Assembly (NCBI GenBank): GCA_028222445.1
Contig: JAOISU010000015.1
Coordinates: 1 to 17,015 of the forward strand
DNA length: 17,015 nt
Direction: 5' to 3'
DNA from: Candidatus Pelagibacter sp.
GTDB taxonomy: Bacteria > Pseudomonadota > Alphaproteobacteria > Pelagibacterales > Pelagibacteraceae
Below the pieces are notes generated by a model. It was not told where the DNA came from. It did no database searches and saw only the letters and a program-made list of their open reading frames with translations. Within the stretch, counting starts at the first letter, position 1. Each line of letters starts with the position of its first letter. This document shows positions 1 to 8,055 of this stretch, piece after piece. The position numbers and the translations under genes were made by a program.

Positions 1-224
1 AGATAAATTTGTTTTTCAAAATCAATTGATCCTCTAGTTTTAATTCTAAGATAATTTTTATGTTTACTGTTTGATAAATTGACAGGTATGTCTTTCAGAG
101 ATGTCTCTATTTGATTAATTAATTCTAATTTCCAATTAAGTCTAATAATTTGCCAACTCCCTAATGCTAGAAAGACAGAAATGAAGAAAAATACAAAAAT
201 AGAAAATAAAAATTTATATCTCAA
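1..224 (-). CDS. SURF1 family cytochrome c oxidase assembly protein (N-terminal part, runs off the left edge)
   Basis: This is the N-terminal 74 codons of a SURF1-type protein, an inner-membrane factor that helps insert heme a into oxidase subunit I. Residues about 5-22 form a hydrophobic membrane helix, followed by LGSWQIIRLNWKLELI (residues 21-36), which matches the SURF1 hallmark LGxWQxxRxxWK. The frame is closed upstream by a TAG at 228-230, and no ATG occurs in the visible part, so the start is taken as the TTG at 222-224. That start lies 10 bp after the coxC stop, so the gene is the last visible member of the cox operon. The C-terminal helix and most of the periplasmic domain lie outside the window. 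The family call is firm; the start codon is inferred. Confidence 0.85.
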   Translation of the reverse strand, partial: MRYKFLFSIFVFFFISVFLALGSWQIIRLNWKLELINQIETSLKDIPVNLSNSKHKNYLRIKTRGSIDFEKQIY

Positions 225-234
225 GAGCTAAAAA

Positions 235-1023
235 TTAACTTCCCCAAATATAAATGGCAGCAAATAAAAATAGCCACACAACATCTACAAAGTGCCAATA
301 CCAAGCAGCTGCTTCAAATCCAAAGTGATGCTCTTCAGTAAAGTGACCTTTTCTTGCTCTCATTAAACATACCGCTAAAAATATAGTACCAATGATAACG
401 TGAAAACCATGAAAGCCTGTTGCCATATAAAATACTGAGCCATATATATTTCCTGCAAAATCAAAAGTTGCATGCTGATATTCATAAACTTGCAGTAGTG
501 AAAAAGAAAAACCAAGTATCACTGTTAGAACTAGTCCTTGAATAAAGCTTTTTCTATCACCTTCTAGCAATGCGTGGTGTGACCATGTTACTGTCGTTCC
601 TGATAATAATAAAATTAATGTATTAATTAGTGGGATATCCCATGGATCAAAAGTTACAATATCTTTAGGTGGCCATATTCCTCCTATTGCTAAAGATGGA
701 AATAAACTTGCATCAAAATAAGCCCAAAACCATGCAACAAAGAACATAACTTCTGAAGCAATAAACAACGTCATTCCATATCTATGGTGAATTTGTACTA
801 CTGGTGTGTGATGACCTTGGTGCTCTGCTTCAATAACAACATCTCTAAACCACATGTATGTTCCATATAATAGTAGCGCTAATCCCAAATACATTCCCCA
901 AGAAACTTCGCTATGTAGATAATAAACTGAGCCTATTGCTAAAATTAAGCATGAAAATGAAACGTAGATAGGCCATGGACTTGGGTCTACTAAATGATAG
1001 TCATGTTTTTTTTCTGCGGACAT
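235..1023 (-). CDS. coxC: Cytochrome c oxidase subunit III
   Basis: Subunit III (262 aa) of the aa3-type cytochrome c oxidase, an inner-membrane subunit that stabilises the catalytic core and sits near the D-pathway entrance. The protein has about seven hydrophobic segments. Family motifs are visible: IHHRYGMTLFIASEVMFF with the conserved membrane Glu at residue 91, FWAYFDASLFPS (about 99-110), TVTWSHHALL, and the C-terminal TGFHGFHVIIGTIF and WYWHFVDVVWLFLF. Length is normal for the alphaproteobacterial form. The ATG lies 2 bp after the ctaG stop, so the two are probably translationally coupled. No unusual residues are noted. Confidence 0.97.
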   Translation of the reverse strand: MSAEKKHDYHLVDPSPWPIYVSFSCLILAIGSVYYLHSEVSWGMYLGLALLLYGTYMWFRDVVIEAEHQGHHTPVVQIHHRYGMTLFIASEVMFFVAWFWAYFDASLFPSLAIGGIWPPKDIVTFDPWDIPLINTLILLLSGTTVTWSHHALLEGDRKSFIQGLVLTVILGFSFSLLQVYEYQHATFDFAGNIYGSVFYMATGFHGFHVIIGTIFLAVCLMRARKGHFTEEHHFGFEAAAWYWHFVDVVWLFLFAAIYIWGS

Positions 1024-1025
1024 TT

Positions 1026-1562
1026 TTATAATTTTGATTGGTTATAGTAATCTGATGAAAAAAAAGTATAGGACATAGTTACATCTTTAATATTTTTAGT
1101 ATTGGGATCATTTACCATTTCTGGATCCAAATAAAAAGTCATAATATAAGTGGCTTTTTCACCTGATTTTAAGGCCTGTTTTTCAAAACAAAAACAGCCC
1201 AATTTGCTGTAATATTTACCAAATGATGATGGAGAAACATTGAAAGATGCAACTCCATAAGTCGTTTCATTGCCATAATTTTCAACTTCAAATTCGATTC
1301 GGTTCACTTGACCAATTTTAACATCCATAACATTTGTTTTTGCTTTAAAATTCCAAGGAAGTTTATTTACATTTGTATCAAAACGAACACTAACTTTTTG
1401 GTCTAAAATTATATCTGGCGCTTCTCTTGATATTTGTGTTGTTCCACCAAACCCAGTTACTCTACAAAATAAATCATACAAGGGTACTGCAGCAAATGAG
1501 AGTCCTAACATTAAAAAAAATATTCCAGCTAAAAGAATTGGAGTTAAGGTTTTATTTTTCAC
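1026..1562 (-). CDS. ctaG: Cytochrome c oxidase assembly protein CtaG/Cox11 (CuB copper chaperone)
   Basis: Cox11-type copper chaperone (178 aa) that delivers copper to the CuB site of oxidase subunit I. It has one N-terminal membrane helix (about residues 8-27) followed by a periplasmic beta-rich domain. Conserved features seen are VPLYDLFCRVTGFGGTTQ with Cys33, and the LGCFCFEKQ segment whose Cys123 and Cys125 are the known copper-binding pair of the family. VTMSYTFF lies near the C terminus. The start is GTG at 1560-1562, sharing one base with the TAG stop of the small upstream ORF (TAGTG). This supports coupled translation and explains the non-ATG start. Confidence 0.95.
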   Translation of the reverse strand: MKNKTLTPILLAGIFFLMLGLSFAAVPLYDLFCRVTGFGGTTQISREAPDIILDQKVSVRFDTNVNKLPWNFKAKTNVMDVKIGQVNRIEFEVENYGNETTYGVASFNVSPSSFGKYYSKLGCFCFEKQALKSGEKATYIMTFYLDPEMVNDPNTKNIKDVTMSYTFFSSDYYNQSKL

Positions 1563-1687
1563 TATATTGATCTATTAAAAACACCCGTATTATAAAGTGT
1601 AAAAAAAAACAGAAATATCATAAATCCTATTATTGCTACTGCTGTTAAAATATTTTTTCGTTTAGTTTTTTTGTCTGGTATCATCAT
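1562..1687 (-). CDS. Small single-helix membrane protein between ctaB and ctaG (CoxF-like position)
   Basis: A 41-residue ORF filling exactly the space between ctaB and ctaG. It begins MMIPDKKTKRKNI, then has a hydrophobic helix (about residues 13-32), and ends NTGVFNRSI. A short basic N terminus followed by one membrane span suggests an inner-membrane peptide with its N terminus in the cytoplasm. Its first ATG (1685-1687) overlaps the ctaB TGA as ATGA, with a second ATG directly after it. Its TAG overlaps the ctaG GTG start. Both junctions fit a translated gene in a coupled operon. Many alphaproteobacterial cox operons carry a short membrane ORF at this place (often called CoxF). Assignment here rests on position and shape, not on recognised sequence motifs. 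Confidence 0.75.
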   Translation of the reverse strand: MMIPDKKTKRKNILTAVAIIGFMIFLFFFTLYNTGVFNRSI

Positions 1688-2595
1688 AATATCTTATCTA
1701 TCAAAAAAATTACGAATATCAAAAATAAATATAAAATTGAATATCCAAATATTGTTTTTGCTTTCTTGGGGTTAAATTTATTTTTTTTAAACTTATAAAG
1801 CTCAAAACATAAAATGTTATAATACAATGTAAGCATCAAGGCTGGTACTAGAAACACTAATCCAACAAAATCTATTGCGTAGGGTAAAATAACCATTGGC
1901 AACATTAATAACGAATAGACTAAAATATTTATTTTAGTGCTCTCTATCCCATTAGTTAATGGAAGCATTGGAATTTTTGCCTTTTTATAATCATCTGATT
2001 TATAAAGACTTAACGCCCAAAAATGCGACGGTGTCCAAAAAAATATAATCAGAAAAAAAGTTATTGGCTCAAGAGATAATGAGTTAGTTGCTATAGTCCA
2101 TCCAATTACTGGTGGTAATGCTCCTGCAGCACCTCCAATGACAATGTTTTGTGGAGTTTTTCTCTTTAACCAGATTGTATAAACAAAAACATAAAATAAA
2201 ATTGTAAACAGCAGTAATACTGCTGAAATTGTATTAGCAAAATAATCTAATGCCATTACTGAAAAAAATGAAAGTGATGTTCCAAAAATTAGGGCTTGGT
2301 TTTTATTAACCTTTCCCATTGGAATTGGTCTCAAGCACGTTCTTGTCATTAATGCATCAAGATCAGATTCATACCACATATTTAGAGCACCAGCGGCTCC
2401 TGCACCAATTGATACTAAAAGAATTGCAATCATTGCATCTTTTGTAGAAACTGTAGAAGGTGCCATTAATAAACCCACAGCACACGTGAAGATTACCAAA
2501 GACATTACTCTCGGTTTCATTAGCTTGAATAATTCAGAAAAATTAAACACATTCACTTGGTTTAAATTTCTATTTTTTAATTTAGAGTTAATCAT
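1684..2595 (-). CDS. ctaB: Protoheme IX farnesyltransferase (heme O synthase)
   Basis: Heme O synthase of the UbiA superfamily. It transfers a farnesyl group to heme b to give heme O, the precursor of heme A for the adjacent oxidase. The protein is a polytopic membrane protein with about eight to nine helices. The first Asp-rich motif is NMWYESDLDALMTRT followed by RPIPMG. The second region reads YKSDDYKKAKIPMLPLTNG. WTPSHFWALSL is also typical of heme O synthases rather than other UbiA enzymes. The ATG at 2593-2595 is preferred (303 aa) over the TTG codon just before it. The gene lies 32 bp after coxA, and its TGA overlaps the start of the small downstream ORF. Confidence 0.96.
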   Translation of the reverse strand: MINSKLKNRNLNQVNVFNFSELFKLMKPRVMSLVIFTCAVGLLMAPSTVSTKDAMIAILLVSIGAGAAGALNMWYESDLDALMTRTCLRPIPMGKVNKNQALIFGTSLSFFSVMALDYFANTISAVLLLFTILFYVFVYTIWLKRKTPQNIVIGGAAGALPPVIGWTIATNSLSLEPITFFLIIFFWTPSHFWALSLYKSDDYKKAKIPMLPLTNGIESTKINILVYSLLMLPMVILPYAIDFVGLVFLVPALMLTLYYNILCFELYKFKKNKFNPKKAKTIFGYSILYLFLIFVIFLIDKIL

Positions 2596-2627
2596 CAATA
2601 TTTAATATAGAAAAAGCTGTAACTTTA

Positions 2628-5080
<2,453 letters not shown>

Positions 5081-5087
5081 TTGTTAC

Positions 5088-5124
5088 ACACTATATAAAG
5101 TGTCTTTTAAAAAATTACACTTTA
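5088..5124 (-). promoter_or_regulatory. Inverted repeats and possible promoter upstream of coxB
   Basis: Three related half-sites sit between coxB and rsmE: ACACTATA (5088-5095), TAAAGTGT (5096-5103) and ACACTTTA (5117-5124). The last two form a perfect 8-bp inverted repeat with a 13-nt spacer. The first two form a 16-bp palindrome with one mismatched pair. On the minus strand, TATATA (5092-5097) or TATAGT (5090-5095) could be the -10 of a coxB promoter, with only a weak -35 candidate. The repeats overlap it, as an operator would. Function is inferred from position and symmetry only. Confidence 0.4.
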
Positions 5125-5141
5125 GTTTTCGCGACAAAATA

Positions 5142-5843
5142 TCAATTAATTAGGTAATTAACAATTGATAAGGCTGAAATTACAGCAGTTTCTGATCTAA
5201 GTATATTTTCGTTTATTTTAATTGGCTCAACCCCTTTAAAAGCAAGAATCTCCCCCCTTTCTTCTTCAGAAAAATCTCCTTCTGGACCAATAATTACACA
5301 AGTTGGATTATGAGTTAATTTATTAAAATCTAATTTTTTATTTTCAGAATTTAAATCTGTGAATATTAAGTCCATCTTTTCATTATTTAAAAAACTTTTT
5401 AATGATTGGGGATCTTCAATAAGCGGAACATTAATACGATTAGATTGCTCAGCAGCCTCTATAATTACTTTTTCTAATCTTTCTTTATTAATTTTTCTTA
5501 CAATTGTTCTATCAAATATTATTGGTAAAAATTTAGTAACACCAAGTTCTGTTGCTTTTTGAATCATAAAATTAAAATAGTTAGATTTGATAGGTGAAAA
5601 AGCTAACCATAATTCTTTTTCATTTTCTTTTTGTCTTAATTGTTTTGTAATATTAAATTCAACTATACTTTTTGAAATAGTTAAAATTTTTGATTCCCAC
5701 TCTCCACTGCTATTAAATAAAGAAAAAACCTCGCCCACTTTGATTCTCATTACTTTATTCACATAGTGAGATTGTGATTTATTAAGCTTAGCTGTTAAAT
5801 TAAGTGATAAACTTTCTTTAAAAAATAATCTAATATTACTCAT
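5142..5843 (-). CDS. rsmE: 16S rRNA (uracil1498-N3)-methyltransferase
   Basis: RsmE (233 aa) is a SPOUT-class, SAM-dependent enzyme that methylates U1498 of 16S rRNA in the assembled 30S subunit. An N-terminal PUA-like domain (about residues 1-70) contains HYVNKVMRIKVGE. The SPOUT domain shows QKATELGVTKFLPI (95-108), EAAEQSNR (129-136), the SAM-binding IGPEGDFSEEE (185-195) and the knot segment ILRSETA (214-220). Length is typical. It lies upstream of coxB on the same strand but is separated by a gap with promoter-like sequence, so it is probably not in the cox operon. Its start is only 17 bp from the divergent HAD gene. Confidence 0.95.
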   Translation of the reverse strand: MSNIRLFFKESLSLNLTAKLNKSQSHYVNKVMRIKVGEVFSLFNSSGEWESKILTISKSIVEFNITKQLRQKENEKELWLAFSPIKSNYFNFMIQKATELGVTKFLPIIFDRTIVRKINKERLEKVIIEAAEQSNRINVPLIEDPQSLKSFLNNEKMDLIFTDLNSENKKLDFNKLTHNPTCVIIGPEGDFSEEERGEILAFKGVEPIKINENILRSETAVISALSIVNYLIN

Positions 5844-5860
5844 TAATGTTAAGTTAATTT

Positions 5861-6523
5861 ATGAAAAATATTAAAGCAATAATTTTTGATGCATATGGCA
5901 CTTTATTTGATGTCAATTCAGCAGCAGAAAAATGTAAAGATAAAATTGGTGATAAGTGGGAAGGTTTTGCAAATTACTGGCGAACTACTCAATTAGAATA
6001 CACTTGGCTTAGAAGTCTAATGAATAGACACAAAGACTTTTGGCAAGTCACAGAAGACAGTTTAGATAAATCAATGAAGGCATTTGAAATAGATACTTCT
6101 ATGAAGAATGAATTATTAAATCTTTATAAGGTGCTCTCACCTTTCCCTGAGGTACCTGAAGTTTTAAAAAAATTAAAAGAAAAAAATTATAAATTAGGTA
6201 TTCTTTCAAATGGAACACCCTCTCTTCTTAACGAATTAGTTAAGAGTAATAATTTAGATAATATATTTGATGATATTTTTTCAATTGAAGAAGTTGGAGT
6301 TTATAAACCAGACGCAAAAGTTTATGACATGCCAATTAAAAAATACAAAATACAAAAAGAAGAAGTTGCTTTTTTAAGTGCAAACACCTGGGATGTTTCT
6401 GGTGGTGGAAATTATGGCTACAGTTCTATTTGGGTGAATAGAAATAATAATTTTTTTGATAACCTTGATTACAAACCTAAAGATGAGGTTAAAAACTTAA
6501 AACAGCTGCTTGATATTATCTAA
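5861..6523 (+). CDS. HAD-family (S)-2-haloacid dehalogenase-type hydrolase (type II)
   Basis: A 220-aa cytoplasmic HAD hydrolase that resembles L-2-haloacid dehalogenases, which replace the halogen of short 2-haloacids with hydroxide to give 2-hydroxyacids. The catalytic set known for that family is complete: nucleophile Asp10 and Thr14 (FDAYGTLF), Arg41, Ser116-Asn117 (LSNG), Lys149 and Tyr155 (GVYKPDAKVYD), Ser173, Asn175 and Asp178 (SANTWDVSGG). Phosphatase-type HADs lack Arg41 and the SxNxWD segment, which argues for dehalogenase chemistry. The natural substrate is unknown. The gene stands alone, divergent from rsmE, and its last 8 bp overlap the convergent HxlR gene. Confidence 0.85.
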   Translation: MKNIKAIIFDAYGTLFDVNSAAEKCKDKIGDKWEGFANYWRTTQLEYTWLRSLMNRHKDFWQVTEDSLDKSMKAFEIDTSMKNELLNLYKVLSPFPEVPEVLKKLKEKNYKLGILSNGTPSLLNELVKSNNLDNIFDDIFSIEEVGVYKPDAKVYDMPIKKYKIQKEEVAFLSANTWDVSGGGNYGYSSIWVNRNNNFFDNLDYKPKDEVKNLKQLLDII

Positions 6524-6875
6524 TTCTTTTTTCTTCAAAATTCTTATTTAATTTTACTGAAATAGTTCGGGTATTTCTTTTATTCCATTCTGAAAAAGAT
6601 TTTAAGATAGGCATGACTGAAAGGCCAAATTCAGTAAGTGAATACTCAACATTTGGAGGCATTACTTGAATAACTTCTCTATTAACTATTCCATCCGCTT
6701 CTAACTCTTTAAGCTGTTTAGATAACATTTGCTGGGTAATAGTTTTTAATGCTTTTTTAAACTCACCAAATCTAACTTTTTTATTATTTAATAAAAAAAA
6801 TAAAATTCTAATTTTCCACTTACCTCCAAGAAAATAAACAGCTCTTTCTGCTGGACAATCTATTAGATTTTTCAT
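6516..6875 (-). CDS. HxlR-family winged-helix transcriptional regulator
   Basis: A DNA-binding regulator of the HxlR family (119 aa from the chosen start). Family features are CPAERAVYFLGGKWKIRILFFL (from Cys7), the recognition region ITQQMLSKQLKELEADGIV (46-64), and the wing VMPPNVEYSLTEFG (71-84). Cys7 corresponds in position to the N-terminal cysteine used for thiol-based sensing by YodB, CatR and related members. An upstream in-frame ATG at 6924-6926 would add 17 residues. I prefer the ATG at 6873-6875 because a perfect TATAAT (6900-6905, minus strand) would start transcription downstream of the longer start, and because 119 aa and Cys7 fit the family. It is divergent from the CDGSH-pirin-qor genes, its likely targets, and probably represses itself too. 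Confidence 0.88.
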   Translation of the reverse strand: MKNLIDCPAERAVYFLGGKWKIRILFFLLNNKKVRFGEFKKALKTITQQMLSKQLKELEADGIVNREVIQVMPPNVEYSLTEFGLSVMPILKSFSEWNKRNTRTISVKLNKNFEEKRIR

Positions 6876-6888
6876 GGTATGATTTTGT

Positions 6889-6898
6889 ATACTAGTAT
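6889..6898. promoter_or_regulatory. Palindrome ATACTAGTAT, candidate HxlR operator
   Basis: A perfect 10-bp palindrome 13 bp before the preferred HxlR start and at the predicted transcription start of that gene. It contains TACT/AGTA half-sites, which resemble the TACT...AGTA ends of the operator bound by the HxlR member YodB. The direct repeat GTATGATT (6877-6884 and 6895-6902) overlaps it. This placement suits autorepression. Binding is inferred. Confidence 0.4.
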
Positions 6899-6899
6899 G

Positions 6900-6905
6900 A
6901 TTATA
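6900..6905 (-). promoter_or_regulatory. -10 element (TATAAT) of the HxlR regulator promoter
   Basis: The minus strand reads a perfect TATAAT here. No strong -35 is found: TTATGA lies at 17-bp spacing (6923-6928) and TTGTTA at 20 bp (6926-6931). Transcription would begin around 6892-6894, leaving a leader of about 18 bases before the ATG at 6875. This excludes the longer regulator start at 6926 if the promoter is real. Confidence 0.45.
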
Positions 6906-6932
6906 TTGCCTTATTGCATTATTCATAACAAA

Positions 6933-6943
6933 GTATTAAATAC
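6933..6943. promoter_or_regulatory. Palindrome GTATT-A-AATAC, candidate operator for the CDGSH-pirin-qor genes
   Basis: A perfect 5-bp-arm palindrome 27 bp before the CDGSH start codon. A TTGCAT (6914-6919) and the AT-rich TATTAA/TAAATA inside the palindrome could be the -35 and -10 of the plus-strand promoter, so a bound regulator would block it. It shares GTAT/ATAC ends with the palindrome at 6889-6898. Inferred from symmetry and position only. Confidence 0.35.
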
Positions 6944-6970
6944 GGGTCAATCAAATTGAAAGGTTTAATA

Positions 6971-7207
6971 ATGACAAAAGCACATAGAGCAGGAGACGCA
7001 CCGATTGCAGTAGAAGTTGAAAAAGATAAATCATATTATTGGTGCACTTGTGGAAAAAGTTCAAAACAACCCTTCTGCGATGGTACTCACAAGGGCTCAG
7101 AATTCACTCCTTTAGCTTATAAAGCCGAAGAAACAAAAAAAGTATTTTTCTGTGCTTGTAAAGAAACAAGTAACCAACCTCTTTGCGATGGCTCACATAA
7201 TAAATAA
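6971..7207 (+). CDS. Double-CDGSH iron-sulfur domain protein
   Basis: A 78-aa protein with two CDGSH [2Fe-2S] motifs. The first has ligands Cys25, Cys27, Cys36 and His40 (CTCGKSSKQPFCDGTH), the second Cys61, Cys63, Cys72 and His76 (CACKETSNQPLCDGSH). It therefore resembles the soluble two-cluster class (CISD3/MiNT type) rather than the membrane-anchored mitoNEET type, and no membrane segment is present. Such clusters are redox- and pH-sensitive and can transfer electrons or clusters. The ATG at 6971 follows an AAGG (6960-6963) at 7-nt spacing. The TTG at 6956 in the same frame lies ahead of that site and is rejected. Eight bases separate it from the pirin gene, so both are probably on one message. 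Confidence 0.92.
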   Translation: MTKAHRAGDAPIAVEVEKDKSYYWCTCGKSSKQPFCDGTHKGSEFTPLAYKAEETKKVFFCACKETSNQPLCDGSHNK

Positions 7208-7215
7208 ATTAAGTA

Positions 7216-8055
7216 ATGACAAACATTGAAGTAGAAAAAATCATAGAACCAGTTGCAGCATCAGATGGTGCTGGTGTTAAATTAAAAAGAAGTATTGGTA
7301 CTCATCTTATTGATTATCACGACCCTTTTTTAATGTTAGATGAATTTGGTTCTGAGAATAAAGATGATTACATTGGTGGTTTCCCTCCCCATCCTCACAG
7401 AGGAATTGAAACAGTAACGTATATGCTTGCTGGCGACTTTGAACATAAAGACAGTACAGGTGGCGAAGGAATAATGACTGCTGGAGATGTTCAGTGGATG
7501 AAAACTGGTAGTGGTATCATTCATTCAGAAATGCCCGCAATGAAAGAAGGTAAGCTTCATGGATTTCAATTATGGGTAAACATGCCTGCTAAATTAAAGA
7601 TGACTAAGCCTGAATATATTTACATTGACGCAGATAAAATGAGCACTCATAAAGACGATGATAAAACTGTCAAAGTGATTGCTGGAAAATTTGAAGATGC
7701 AGAAGGACCTGTTAAAGGTCACAATGTTGAACCTGTTTATTTTGATGTAGAGCTTGAAAAAGGAAGAGAATTTAATTTTGATCTTCCCTCGACTCACAAT
7801 TCATTAATATATTTAATTGAAGGTGAAATTAAAGTTGGTGATCAAAATCATGACCAAGCTAAAAACTCTACTTTAATTATTCTAACTAGGGGAGAAAAAT
7901 TAAAAGTCTCTAGCTTAACTAAAGCCAAGTTTTTATTGATATCTGGAAAGCCAATTGGTGAACCTATTGCTAGAGGGGGTCCATTTGTAATGAATACTAA
8001 AGCAGAGATCTTGCAAGCAGTTCAAGATTATCATAATGATACATTTGTAAAATAA
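7216..8055 (+). CDS. Pirin family protein (bicupin, possible quercetinase-like)
   Basis: A 279-aa pirin: two cupin barrels, the N-terminal one holding an iron site. The metal ligands are visible as His59, His61, His103 and Glu105 in FPPHPHRGIETVTY and SGIIHSEMP, equivalent to the His-His-His-Glu set of human pirin. HGFQLWVNMPAK is a second family signature. The C-terminal cupin (pfam Pirin_C) runs from about residue 175 and ends near GEPIARGGPFVMNT. Bacterial pirins include quercetin 2,3-dioxygenases and proteins of unknown role in redox stress. The substrate here is unknown. Its TAA overlaps the qor ATG by one base (TAATG), so the two are coupled. Confidence 0.93.
   Translation: MTNIEVEKIIEPVAASDGAGVKLKRSIGTHLIDYHDPFLMLDEFGSENKDDYIGGFPPHPHRGIETVTYMLAGDFEHKDSTGGEGIMTAGDVQWMKTGSGIIHSEMPAMKEGKLHGFQLWVNMPAKLKMTKPEYIYIDADKMSTHKDDDKTVKVIAGKFEDAEGPVKGHNVEPVYFDVELEKGREFNFDLPSTHNSLIYLIEGEIKVGDQNHDQAKNSTLIILTRGEKLKVSSLTKAKFLLISGKPIGEPIARGGPFVMNTKAEILQAVQDYHNDTFVK

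Noticed and set aside
1591..1600. TATAAAGTGT, the same 10-mer as at 5094-5103 before coxB
   Set aside because: Here it lies inside the small coding ORF and has no paired half-site. A repeated AT-rich 10-mer is plausible by chance.
2598..2608. ATATT-T-AATAT palindrome before ctaB
   Set aside because: It is short and purely AT in AT-rich DNA, in the middle of a continuous operon, with no other regulatory sign.
7336..7797. Minus-strand frames inside the pirin gene
   Set aside because: Shadows of a conserved coding region; their composition follows from the pirin codons.
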